From: a virus | IMG/VR virus record: IMGVR_UViG_3300042731_004526 | Coordinates: 1-36,924 of that record | Strand: one strand, 5' to 3' | DNA length: 36,924 nt | In this document: piece by piece, positions 7,245-13,215 of the stretch | Layout of the letters: each line of letters starts with the position of its first letter | How positions within the stretch are numbered: position 1 is the stretch's first letter | The notes under the pieces: model-generated | Databases searched by the model: none | What the model was told of the DNA's origin: nothing | The model's input: the letters and a program-made list of their open reading frames with translations, nothing else | Translations under genes and position numbers: made by a program

Positions 7245-7440
7245 CGCCCGCCTCCAATCCAAGATACTTTCGGCAGGCCGCCGGGTCGTCGGTCTTGTCC
7301 GGGTCCAGGGCATACTTCTGGAAACATTCACGTAACAAACTTAAGACGGCTTTATGCACAGTATTGTCCCTCTTAGCTTTTAGAATAGCGATATACCCAT
7401 TGACGGTTCTCATCAACTCATCATAGTTTTTACCCATCAT
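7234..7440 (-). CDS. Hypothetical helical protein, 68 aa
   Basis: The start is one of two consecutive ATGs at 7440/7437, immediately overlapping the stop of the gene ending at 7430. The product is helical and basic (YDELMRTVNGYIAILKAKRD, HKAVLSLLRECFQKYALD). No family is recognised. It is coupled to both neighbours by short overlaps. Confidence 0.5.
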   Translation of the reverse strand: MMGKNYDELMRTVNGYIAILKAKRDNTVHKAVLSLLRECFQKYALDPDKTDDPAACRKYLGLEAGDGN

Positions 7441-7693
7441 CGACCCCCAAATAAAACCAGCTTTGATACGCCACATTCGCCCGCGCCCGCAGCTCGATGC
7501 CCTCCACTTCCCGCACGCCGTTCAAGGCGTCGGGGTGACACCAGGCCACCGTTGCCCGCTGGCCCAGACGTTGCCGGAAGCGGGGCGCGGCCTGGCGAAT
7601 AGCCGCCGGCAGCTTGGCCGGGTCGCCCTGGCAGAGTAGCTCCCATTGGGGTGGCTCGGCCGGGGTCGGGTTGAAAAAAGATAGTTGTTCCAT
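7430..7693 (-). CDS. Hypothetical protein, 87 aa
   Basis: The product has a proline-rich N-terminus, a helix containing AAIRQAAPRFRQRLGQRATV and a beta-like end (VAYQSWFYLGVDDG). A VAWCHPDAL segment recalls small uncharacterised phage proteins, without a known function. Its leader is AGGAGCGTACACG before the ATG, a ribosome-site form repeated in front of other early genes. Confidence 0.55.
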   Translation of the reverse strand: MEQLSFFNPTPAEPPQWELLCQGDPAKLPAAIRQAAPRFRQRLGQRATVAWCHPDALNGVREVEGIELRARANVAYQSWFYLGVDDG

Positions 7694-7720
7694 CGTGTAC
7701 GCTCCTGTGATTTATGATAA

Positions 7721-8476
7721 TTACGTTTCCCAGTTTATCTGCTCCTCTACTTCCGGCGGCGCTTCACCCTCGACCACTTTCACCCAGATCAGGGCCGGCT
7801 TGTGTTTGATGTTGACGCCGGCGCCTTTCGCCTCACTCCAACCGATCAGGTTAGCCAGGATCGCGCCGTCGGGATCGTGGTCGGAGAGGATTTCCGAAGG
7901 TGTATATTTCCGGCAAAGCACCGGGGCTGAATTAAAAGTTGTCTTGACATTACGAATCCCCAAATCGCTCAAAACCTCTGTCACGTTTGCGTCACGCTGG
8001 CGTGACAGGTTTGTGACTGGTTTACTGCTACTGCTACTATTATTATTGATAGTAGTAGTAGTAAGTATCTGTACTTCTTGGTCACGCTGGCGTGACAGGT
8101 TCGTGACATCGGTCGTTTGCTCCTGAAGCCGCTGCATCCGCTTACGGTCGGCGCTGTCAATCGGCCCCTGGCGCTTGGCCCAGTTCGTGACAAAATATGT
8201 GCCATCCGGTTTTTGTCCAATTATGCCGGGATCGCCCGGCTTGCGCTTCGTTTCCATCAAGATTTGTAGCTCTTTTGTCAAGGTTTCCGGCGCTTGGCGG
8301 GTGAACCAACACATCGTTTTCAGGTCCGGCAGCTCGCCGCCGCCGTTGTTATCGGGGTCGAGGATGCTGGCCATATTGAAACATTCGATCATCCGTCGCC
8401 AGATATTGTCCGGTAAGGGCCCCACTTTTTCGTCTTTGATGAGGTCGTTACCGACCTTAAACCAGTATTTGCCCAT
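7721..8476 (-). CDS. Replication initiator / replisome organiser-like protein
   Basis: Residues ~1-115 (MGKYWFKVGNDLIKD..., RMIECFNMASILDPD, GGGELPDLKTMCWFTR, NWAKRQGPIDSADRKRMQ) follow the plan of the phage replisome-organiser N-terminal domain: a winged-helix-like unit found on phage initiators. The middle (about 122-165) is low-complexity and holds two copies of a VTNLSRQRD-type repeat around a Thr/Asn/Ser run. At the DNA level those protein repeats are iterons, so the origin lies inside the gene, as with lambda O. The C-terminal ~85 residues (SEILSDHDPDGAILANLIGW...) are a separate globular domain. No DnaC-like loader, primase or polymerase was found, so replication would depend heavily on the host. 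Confidence 0.7.
   Translation of the reverse strand: MGKYWFKVGNDLIKDEKVGPLPDNIWRRMIECFNMASILDPDNNGGGELPDLKTMCWFTRQAPETLTKELQILMETKRKPGDPGIIGQKPDGTYFVTNWAKRQGPIDSADRKRMQRLQEQTTDVTNLSRQRDQEVQILTTTTINNNSSSSSKPVTNLSRQRDANVTEVLSDLGIRNVKTTFNSAPVLCRKYTPSEILSDHDPDGAILANLIGWSEAKGAGVNIKHKPALIWVKVVEGEAPPEVEEQINWET
7980..8107. repeat. Iterons inside the initiator gene (probable replication origin)
   Basis: Two direct 18-bp copies of GCGTGACAGGTTYGTGAC lie at 8000-8017 and 8090-8107. Each is preceded by GTCACGCTG, creating a near-perfect palindrome (7991-8006 and 8081-8096). A further inverted, slightly diverged copy is at 7980-7997. Between them (8018-8080) is an AT-rich triplet run of TACT/TAG units, suitable as an unwinding element. 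The arrangement matches iteron origins embedded in initiator genes. Confidence 0.7.
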
Positions 8477-8491
8477 AGTTGCTCAAAAAGT

Positions 8492-8543
8492 GCGTGACAG
8501 AAACGTGACAGGCTATGTCACGCTGGCGTGACAGAAACGTGAC
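8492..8543. repeat. Iteron pair upstream of the initiator gene
   Basis: The 18-bp unit GCGTGACAGAAACGTGAC occurs twice exactly, at 8492-8509 and 8526-8543, with 34-bp periodicity. The second is preceded by GTCACGCTG, forming the same palindrome (8517-8532) as inside the gene. The pair lies just before the ATG at 8476 on the minus strand, so initiator binding here could also repress its own gene. An AT-rich stretch follows at 8551-8565 and 8593-8610. Confidence 0.7.
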
Positions 8544-8630
8544 ACAAAACGGAAAAAAATAAACGTAAACCAGGCCCAAAGCGGAAAGATCGGAATTTTT
8601 ATTATTAAAGAATCTGATGATTGCATAAGG

Positions 8631-9320
8631 TTATTCATTGGCTGGCTTATATGGGATAGGATGGCTATGCGAATTAAAACAGATTTTTATAAGCTGCTTT
8701 CCCAACCATTCGGTGTAGGCCGGGGGGATGGCTTGACTTAATTCGGCTCTGGTCATCCAGTCAATATTCATTGCAATTCTACCGCTTTCCGCCTCAAAGT
8801 GATTGCCAGCACAGGTAATAAATTCATATCCGTTTAATGTATGATAGACACCTTTCGATGGTGGCATTTTATAACTATGGTTGCAGGTTGCGGGCGGAAA
8901 ATAAATAGGTGGATTGCATTCAAATAATCTGTGTCGATAAACACGCAAGCCGGGAAACATCGAGCCACATAACATTAATGGATTGACAAGCGGCGACCCT
9001 GGCACATTCTCGATCACATAAGGTTTGCCACTCTGTTTTAATATATTCCGGGTTGGTTTAATTTGGTCTGGATATTCTTTAATTACATTTGGTAAATTAT
9101 TTAGTAGCGTGAATGGCTGACATAATGGCGAAGCGTGTATCACATCATATTCGTGGCCGTGTTCGGCTATAACTTCCAAACCATCCGCCTGGATAAACTC
9201 AAACGGGTATCTTGGCTGTGGCTCGATGTCAACCCCAACCACTTCAAACCCGGCCCGATAATAACCCATCCCGGCCCCGCCTGCACCGCAAAACGTATCT
9301 AGCAATCGTAAGCGCCTCAC
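8631..9320 (-). CDS. C5-cytosine DNA methyltransferase-like protein
   Basis: The 229-residue protein starts with the SAM-binding motif I LLDTFCGAGGAGMGYY (residues 6-21) followed by VVGVDIEPQ. The catalytic loop is HASPLCQPFT (63-71), with Cys67 in the SPxCQ form used by short phage enzymes in place of PPCQ. YVIENVPGSP (101-110) is motif VI, and AIPPAYTEWLGKQLI near the end is motif X. It lacks a large target-recognition region, so specificity may come from a short insert around residues 120-170. Its likely role is to modify phage DNA against host restriction, or regulatory methylation. It is more AT-rich than its neighbours, and its start overlaps the stop region of the next gene. Confidence 0.8.
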   Translation of the reverse strand: MRRLRLLDTFCGAGGAGMGYYRAGFEVVGVDIEPQPRYPFEFIQADGLEVIAEHGHEYDVIHASPLCQPFTLLNNLPNVIKEYPDQIKPTRNILKQSGKPYVIENVPGSPLVNPLMLCGSMFPGLRVYRHRLFECNPPIYFPPATCNHSYKMPPSKGVYHTLNGYEFITCAGNHFEAESGRIAMNIDWMTRAELSQAIPPAYTEWLGKQLIKICFNSHSHPIPYKPANE

Positions 9321-9586
9321 TCAAACAATCTCCCCTGCGCCACCCGTGCCCGCTTCCGCTCCCGCCGCGCCACATAGACCGGGCAGGTCGCAAAATGGAC
9401 CGTGCCATCGCTGTTGACCGGTCGGCGTTTGCCGCGGGTGGTCGGCACGAAGGCGATATTCTTGAAGCAATGCCGACATTCCGTGACCTTGTAAGCGGCC
9501 CCGTTGATGACGAAGCATTTACGCAGCCTGGCGCCCATCGGGATCAAGTGCGGACCATCGCTCAAAAGTTGTATGTTGGCTTGCAC
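9317..9586 (-). CDS. Small Cys/His protein of phage type
   Basis: The product contains CRHCFKNIAFVPTTRGKRRP and then HFATCP, a CxxC...HxxxC pattern likely to bind zinc, and ends with a basic RRERKRARVAQGRLFE tail. Such short proteins are common in phage early regions and remain uncharacterised. The GTG at 9586 has a GGTGA site and overlaps the upstream gene by 68 bases; an internal ATG at 9538 is an alternative start. Confidence 0.55.
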   Translation of the reverse strand: MQANIQLLSDGPHLIPMGARLRKCFVINGAAYKVTECRHCFKNIAFVPTTRGKRRPVNSDGTVHFATCPVYVARRERKRARVAQGRLFE

Positions 9587-9827
9587 GTTTCACCAAGGTA
9601 ATGTGCTGCACCGCCCGCCGGCCGGCGCGGGTGATGTAGACAAGATGCTCATATTGGATGATAAATTCCTGCCGTTTTAGTTCCTCCAGCAGATCCAGCA
9701 TCGCTATCGGCGGGATGTCCAGCTCGGCGGCTACTTCCCATTGGTCATTCAGGCCGTTACGGATCAGGCAGAGCGCCGTGGATAACATTCGCTGAAATTC
9801 GATAGTCTGCTCGTTTTGCTCGGTCAT
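9519..9827 (-). CDS. Winged-helix-like hypothetical protein, 102 aa
   Basis: The helix pattern NDQWEVAAELDIPPIAMLDL followed by a strand segment (FIIQYEHLVYITRAGRRAVQ) is typical of a winged helix-turn-helix with a recognition helix and beta wing. It would be a DNA-binding regulator or replication accessory factor. I cannot assign a family. An AGGAGTC site precedes its ATG. Confidence 0.55.
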   Translation of the reverse strand: MTEQNEQTIEFQRMLSTALCLIRNGLNDQWEVAAELDIPPIAMLDLLEELKRQEFIIQYEHLVYITRAGRRAVQHITLVKRASQHTTFERWSALDPDGRQAA

Positions 9828-9839
9828 CGTTGACTCCTA

Positions 9840-10328
9840 TTATCTGCCCTGGCGGGCGTCTTGGGCGTGGTCTTTGATTTGGTGAGTGTTGGCCAGCATG
9901 TCGCTGACGCTGGCCAGTTGCGCGGGTGACATACTATCTTTGAGAAGGTCATTTAGCTGGTCGATTTGCTCATCGGTCAGGGCGGCGATGTCCTCCAGGT
10001 GATGCTTTAATTTGTGACTGTTAGGATTGGGTAGCCCCTTGGTTTCGTTCCAGAGCGAGCGAAAAATGATCCCGATACTGGAAACAATAATAACCAGTGT
10101 GATCACGTACCAATCGCCCGGATAGGCGATCAGCAGATCGACGCCGACGCCGATCACAACCGTGATCCAGGTCCGCCGCTCCGCTAAAAATTCGCCCTGG
10201 CGGGTAAATTGGAGAAAACTCGCCCAAATAATCCCCCAAAAAAGTGCGGCCAATATTCGCAAAATTAAGAGCAAATCGACGAAAATTGTCATAAATGGCT
10301 CGGTCACTGGTATAATGTCCTCACTCAA
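9840..10328 (-). CDS. Membrane protein with cytoplasmic helical tail, 162 aa
   Basis: Residues ~13-40, 54-70 and 73-90 are hydrophobic and look like three transmembrane helices. The last ~65 residues (HHLEDIAALTDEQIDQLNDL..., MSPAQLASVSDMLAN) are soluble and amphipathic. It is the first gene after the structured leader region 10344-10485 and may thus be among the earliest expressed. Function is unknown. Confidence 0.6.
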   Translation of the reverse strand: MSEDIIPVTEPFMTIFVDLLLILRILAALFWGIIWASFLQFTRQGEFLAERRTWITVVIGVGVDLLIAYPGDWYVITLVIIVSSIGIIFRSLWNETKGLPNPNSHKLKHHLEDIAALTDEQIDQLNDLLKDSMSPAQLASVSDMLANTHQIKDHAQDARQGR

Positions 10329-10343
10329 CTACTTTTCATCCTT

Positions 10344-10485
10344 CGGACCTGGGGCGGTGGCCCTGCCACGGAAGCCACCGCCCATTCACCAAGGAGGCCC
10401 GCCGTCCGGTCGTCTACCGCTCCCCCAACGCCAGGTGCCAGGTCGCAGAGAGGCGGCACTGTCAACCGCCTCCGGGTCACGGGCC
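10344..10485 (-). ncRNA. Highly structured GC-rich segment, candidate leader RNA
   Basis: This 167-base gap (10329-10495) has no convincing gene but holds several nested complementary arms: 10352-10361 with 10374-10383 (10 bp perfect), 10450-10456 with 10466-10472 (7 bp), 10396-10401 with 10480-10485, and ACCTGG at 10347 with CCAGGT at 10431. Read on the minus strand it lies between the Cro-like gene and the first early gene. That is the position where lambdoid phages keep nut/put antitermination or terminator elements. No T-run follows. RNA identity is inference from structure and place. Confidence 0.4.
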
Positions 10486-10495
10486 GGATAGCAGG

Positions 10496-10801
10496 CTAAT
10501 CAACATTGCGGCGCTTTTCCAGAATGGTCAAGGCCCATTCGACCGCGCCGGCTTCGAGGTAATCATTGGCCAGAATTGCAAAGGCAAAATCAACTAAAGG
10601 GTCATTCAATTTGAAGCCGAAAACTTTCTCAATCTTAAGACGTGTGCTAGTATGCTGTTTACGGGCTTCCCGCTCGAAACTAGAAATCGTCCGACGCCCT
10701 AATTTAGCCAGGTGTGCTAAGTCCTCCTGACTCCAGCCCCTTACCAATCGAATAACTTTCACTTTCCTGCCATCTGAAATTGCCATTTCCGAAATCACCA
10801 T
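10496..10801 (-). CDS. Cro-like XRE-family DNA-binding protein
   Basis: The helix-turn-helix is clear: KVIRLVRGWSQEDLAHLAKL and GRRTISSFEREARKQ, typical of the XRE/Cro-CI fold. The likely start is ATG 10801 (MVISEMAISDG) or the internal ATG at 10786; a longer upstream reading would run through the promoter and is rejected. The C-terminal ~45 residues (NDPLVDFAFAILANDYLEAG...) are helical and may dimerise. It is transcribed leftward from the strong promoter at 10820-10849 towards the early genes, divergent from the repressor at 10904, a position equivalent to lambda cro. Confidence 0.7.
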   Translation of the reverse strand: MVISEMAISDGRKVKVIRLVRGWSQEDLAHLAKLGRRTISSFEREARKQHTSTRLKIEKVFGFKLNDPLVDFAFAILANDYLEAGAVEWALTILEKRRNVD

Positions 10802-10819
10802 AGTTTTGATTGCAAAAAT

Positions 10820-10849
10820 ATAATAGCACAAAATGGGTCGATTTGTCAA
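10820..10849 (-). promoter_or_regulatory. Strong leftward early promoter
   Basis: On the minus strand, TTGACA (10849-10844) and TATTAT (10825-10820) are separated by 18 bases, a good sigma-70 promoter. The transcript would start roughly 10 bases before ATG 10801, giving a very short leader. Confidence 0.75.
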
Positions 10850-10857
10850 TAGACAAA
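10842..10857. promoter_or_regulatory. Candidate operator palindrome overlapping the -35 box
   Basis: TTTGTC (10842-10847) and GACAAA (10852-10857) form a 6+6 palindrome around AATA and cover the leftward -35 element. A bound XRE dimer would block the early promoter. Only this one clear copy is seen in the divergent region. Confidence 0.5.
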
Positions 10858-10891
10858 CAAAAATTGATATCAGAATCACAATAGTTTAAGG

Positions 10892-10897
10892 TATAAT
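10892..10897 (+). promoter_or_regulatory. -10 box of a leaderless repressor promoter
   Basis: A perfect TATAAT is followed by six bases and then ATG 10904, so transcription would begin at or next to the start codon. No good -35 is found at 16-18 bases upstream, as expected for a weak or activated repressor-maintenance promoter. No Shine-Dalgarno sequence is present. Confidence 0.6.
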
Positions 10898-10903
10898 TTA
10901 GTT

Positions 10904-11272
10904 ATGCAAACAGATTTTGTGATTTGGTTGACCGAGGAAATGAATGAGCGCGGTTGGTCAAATAGTGAATTGGCTAGGCGTGCGGAGATTGTACCTTCGA
11001 CAATATCATCAGTAATTAGCGGTAGAAATCAACCGGGGCTTGAGCTTTGCATCGGCGTGGCGCGGGCTTTTAATTATCCGCCTGAGCGCGTATTGAGGCA
11101 GGCCGGTTTATTGCCCGACCAGGGTGGCAATCAAGTAATTTATAATAAATTGATCGAAGTGGCTAAGAATCTGGAACAGACTGAGCTTGAGAATTCCTAT
11201 CAGTATCTTTTGTGGCGTTATCAAGTTCAGCAGCAAAAAAAGCAAAAACCCCCGACCGCAGAAGATCAATAA
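10904..11272 (+). CDS. CI-like XRE-family repressor, short form
   Basis: The 122-residue protein has an XRE helix-turn-helix at residues ~18-55: GWSNSELARRAEIVPSTISS then VISGRNQPGLELCIGVARAF, followed by NYPPERVLRQAGLLP, a pattern common in phage and mobile-element repressors. The C-terminal half is helical and Gln/Lys-rich (NLEQTELENSYQYLLWRYQV) and lacks a LexA-like S24 peptidase domain, so induction cannot be RecA-cleavage as in lambda. It is divergent from the Cro-like gene and its message is probably leaderless. It most likely maintains lysogeny. Confidence 0.75.
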   Translation: MQTDFVIWLTEEMNERGWSNSELARRAEIVPSTISSVISGRNQPGLELCIGVARAFNYPPERVLRQAGLLPDQGGNQVIYNKLIEVAKNLEQTELENSYQYLLWRYQVQQQKKQKPPTAEDQ

Positions 11273-11372
11273 AACCGGGTGGCCAGAGTGGACGTAAGGC
11301 CCAGATAACCTCAACTAATTGGTCCTTATTAGCAGAATCATTCGCCGTTGAAAGTTGCTTCGTTGCCATCAT
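11163..11372 (-). CDS. Possible small protein antisense to the repressor end
   Basis: The 69-residue frame (MMATKQLSTANDSANKDQLV...) has AAGGGATTAGG before its double ATG and an extended -10 promoter about 37-45 bases upstream. It runs for 110 bases antisense to the repressor's 3' end. No family is recognised. If it is not translated, its transcript would still be antisense to repressor mRNA. Confidence is low because composition alone cannot separate it from a chance frame. Confidence 0.4.
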   Translation of the reverse strand: MMATKQLSTANDSANKDQLVEVIWALRPLWPPGFIDLLRSGVFAFFAAELDNATKDTDRNSQAQSVPDS

Positions 11373-11408
11373 AACCTAATCCCTTCTCTCCTAAAACAAA
11401 TAAGGCCC

Positions 11409-11417
11409 ATTATAGCA
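11409..11417 (-). promoter_or_regulatory. Extended -10 promoter pointing at the repressor 3' end
   Basis: On the minus strand TGCTATAAT (11417-11409) fits the TGnTATAAT extended -10 consensus. There is no good -35, which such promoters do not need. It would drive the 11163-11372 frame or an antisense RNA. Confidence 0.45.
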
Positions 11418-11478
11418 ATAGACCTCTTACATATCTCAGTAATTATATTAAAATATGGTTTGAAAATAGTTTGAATAA

Positions 11479-11508
11479 GCAAATAGTCCCACGATTGGGA
11501 CTATTTGC
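11479..11508. terminator. Perfect 13-bp inverted repeat between operons
   Basis: GCAAATAGTCCCA (11479-11491) and its complement (11496-11508) enclose a four-base loop. It follows the last gene of the 13502-11538 leftward operon (stop at 11538). Neither side has a long T-run, though the stem is A/T-rich at its base and on the minus strand is followed by TTATTCAAAC. It is best read as a terminator; an operator is an alternative. Confidence 0.55.
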
Positions 11509-11537
11509 CTATGGAAATATTCAGTTGTTGGCCTGAT

Positions 11538-11792
11538 CTAATAGCCGCTGCAATCCACGCAAACCGTTTCCCCCGCCTCGACATCGGCGCTGGTCAGCAG
11601 CGAGCCGCACTCGGCGCAGGTTGGCTCCGGTAGCCAGATTTGGGGCGGGTTGATGACCTGGAGCGCCGTTTGTAAGCCGTCGATGTAGCCGCGGCGATAG
11701 CCACGGTTGTAGATGATTTGCTCTTGATCGACTTCGTGGCCGATGGTGCTGTTTAACTCACCGGCCAGGGCCAGGGCGTTTTGAAGGTTCAT
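11538..11792 (-). CDS. Small zinc-ribbon protein, 84 aa
   Basis: The C-terminal end has CAECG and CVDC (about residues 59-81), a two-pair ribbon likely to bind one zinc ion. The N-terminal ~50 residues are helical (NLQNALALAGELNSTIGHEV, YRRGYIDGLQTALQVI). It is the last gene of the second early operon. An AGGAGCGTAACGA leader precedes the ATG, and the start overlaps the stop of the gene above. Function unknown. Confidence 0.6.
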   Translation of the reverse strand: MNLQNALALAGELNSTIGHEVDQEQIIYNRGYRRGYIDGLQTALQVINPPQIWLPEPTCAECGSLLTSADVEAGETVCVDCSGY

Positions 11793-12013
11793 TCGTTACG
11801 CTCCTCTGGTCGCCAATCACAGGCTTGGGGAATATAATAAGCAAATTTGTCATTTTGGGGGACACATCCATCGATTAAAGATATTAAGCTTTGTAATTGC
11901 CGATGTTTGGTCGTGTCGCCTAATGTCGTGGGCGCTTCTGCTAGAAAGGAATCGACCGTTAAGGTTCGCTCCCTTTTTTCCTGCTTGTGATAACATTTTA
12001 TGTATAACATCAT
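11789..12013 (-). CDS. Hypothetical protein, 74 aa
   Basis: The product begins MMLYIKCYHKQEKRERTLTV and contains a helical segment (RQLQSLISLIDGCV). The double ATG at 12013/12010 follows GGAGAGGATAG. Two Cys are far apart and no metal site is evident. No family is recognised. The hairpin at 12026-12051 sits just before its ribosome site. Confidence 0.5.
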   Translation of the reverse strand: MMLYIKCYHKQEKRERTLTVDSFLAEAPTTLGDTTKHRQLQSLISLIDGCVPQNDKFAYYIPQACDWRPEERNE

Positions 12014-12025
12014 TCTATCCTCTCC

Positions 12026-12051
12026 GCCGGGCGACGCTCGAGCCGCCCGGC
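12026..12051 (-). other. 8-bp GC hairpin before a ribosome site
   Basis: GCCGGGCG (12026-12033) pairs with CGCCCGGC (12044-12051). On the minus strand it comes after the stop at 12061 and a few bases before the GGAGAGG site of the next gene. No T-run follows, so it may protect or tune the downstream message. Confidence 0.4.
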
Positions 12052-12060
12052 TCGGCTAAT

Positions 12061-12474
12061 TTATTTGACCGTCGCTTTGCAGTAGATCGGCTTCGAGCCG
12101 TCATCGCCGCCGCCCGTTTCGGCGACTTTCTGCGTGCAGTACCAGCCACCGCCACGCTTGCTAGGCTTCATCGGCGTGCCGTGCGTTGGACACATCGGGG
12201 CGCTGCCGTTGCCACTATCGGCGTTGCGGGGTGGCGTGCCGGTGGCCGGCGTTGCGCCCAGGCCTTCGAGCTTGTTAAGCGCCCCGTCGAGTTTGCCCAG
12301 AACTTCCAGGCCGGTATTGCCCCGCAAGGTCAACTGAATACCATTATACCCGCGATAATTAAATCGTAAATTGACACTGGCCGGCGCTTCGGTGAAATGG
12401 ATCTCCGGCTGAGGTAATGCGGCTGCGGCGGTTACGGTGGTGCCGTTGCCATTCGTGCTATTCTTCGTTGCCAT
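12061..12474 (-). CDS. Hypothetical protein with C-terminal Cys motif, 137 aa
   Basis: The first ~25 residues are low-complexity (Asn/Gly/Thr/Ala). A beta-rich middle (SVNLRFNYRGYNGIQLTLRG) is followed by a linker and a C-terminal CPTHGTPMKP...WYCTQKV...YCK segment, which resembles the zinc-binding tail of several phage early proteins, including ones next to single-strand annealing or SSB genes. A nucleic-acid-related role is plausible but unproven. The leader is AAGGAGCGACAAA. Confidence 0.55.
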   Translation of the reverse strand: MATKNSTNGNGTTVTAAAALPQPEIHFTEAPASVNLRFNYRGYNGIQLTLRGNTGLEVLGKLDGALNKLEGLGATPATGTPPRNADSGNGSAPMCPTHGTPMKPSKRGGGWYCTQKVAETGGGDDGSKPIYCKATVK

Positions 12475-12616
12475 TTTGTCGCTCCTTTTTTAATTGCTCA
12501 GCTTCTTCAAATTGCTCCGTTTTGCACTCGGCACAAAGCCCGTGACTGGTTTCGTCCTTACCGGGCTTCGTGCCGAGATGTTTCCCGCACCAGGCGCAGA
12601 CGATCTCGGTGGCCAT
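12458..12616 (-). CDS. Small zinc-ribbon protein, 52 aa
   Basis: ATG 12616 shares a base with the preceding stop (TGATG), fixing the start; a longer reading would overlap the upstream gene. The product reads MATEIVCAWCGKHLGTKPG, then SHGLCAECK and an acidic helix ending in QNGNEE. The two CxxC pairs 15-25 residues apart form a typical zinc ribbon. Function unknown. Confidence 0.55.
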   Translation of the reverse strand: MATEIVCAWCGKHLGTKPGKDETSHGLCAECKTEQFEEAEQLKKERQNGNEE

Positions 12617-13215
12617 CAGGCCGCAGCCTCCAGGCCATAATCGTCCACTTCTTCCGGCCACGGCTTGGGCGAGCCAACTTCCAGGGCGATTTTGTAAATG
12701 GGGTTGTCACGATAAGAGAGGGCAGGCAATTCGCCCAGCCACGCTTCCAGATCGGCTTGACTCATTAGCTCGTATCGCTGCGCTTCGCCGGGTAAACTCG
12801 GCTGCCGGCTGGGGTTGGCAATGGTGATCTCATCAACCAGCGTCGGGGGCAAATGCCCGTTGCGCCAAATCCTGAGCGAATATTCGCCGTAACCCTGATC
12901 GACCAGATCAAAGCGCAGGTCATCGATCTTGGCGATTTCTTCTTTGCCCCAGCGTTGGGCCTTGAGAGTTGTGAAGATCGGGCCGGATTGGAAACGCTCG
13001 ACCAGTTCAGCATGGAGATCGGCGAAGGTGCTATTAGCGGCGAGGCGTTGCCGCTGCGCTTCGTGGGCGGCGATGTCGCGGGCTTGCATAGCCAGGTATT
13101 GATCTTGCTGCCTTTTGGCCCCGGCCCGGTTACGCCGGATTCGCTCAGGGTGCCGCTCGGCGACTTCGGCGACTTGCTGCTTGACTTGCTCGTAAACCTG
13201 TGGTAAATTTAACAT
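12616..13215 (-). CDS. Hypothetical helical protein, 199 aa
   Basis: The start at ATG 13215 is supported by AAGGAGCGTACA directly before it; the open frame further upstream to 13302 lacks such a site. The first half is a long, basic, Gln/Arg-rich helix (VYEQVKQQVAEVAERHPERI, RQQDQYLAMQARDIAAHEAQ). The second half is globular with ALSYRDNPIYKIALEVGSPK. I recognise no family. Position in the second early operon suggests a host takeover or DNA-metabolism role. Confidence 0.6.
   Translation of the reverse strand: MLNLPQVYEQVKQQVAEVAERHPERIRRNRAGAKRQQDQYLAMQARDIAAHEAQRQRLAANSTFADLHAELVERFQSGPIFTTLKAQRWGKEEIAKIDDLRFDLVDQGYGEYSLRIWRNGHLPPTLVDEITIANPSRQPSLPGEAQRYELMSQADLEAWLGELPALSYRDNPIYKIALEVGSPKPWPEEVDDYGLEAAA

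Noticed and set aside
8018-8066. Trinucleotide run (TAC/TAG) as a phase-variation microsatellite
   Set aside because: Units are imperfect and length changes would stay in frame; its place between iterons suits an unwinding region.
7980-8543. Short repeats considered as a CRISPR array
   Set aside because: Units are 18 bp, palindromic, irregularly spaced and lie within a replication gene; they fit iterons.
10344-10485. tRNA gene in the structured gap
   Set aside because: No cloverleaf with T-loop GTTCRA, anticodon arm or CCA-adjacent acceptor could be drawn.
10315-10491. Plus-strand frame through the structured gap
   Set aside because: Pro/Arg/Ser-rich translation without an independent promoter or family; the inverted repeats explain the sequence better.
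10802-10879. Upstream extension of the Cro-like gene
   Set aside because: The extended frame passes through the promoter's -10 and -35 boxes and has no ribosome site.
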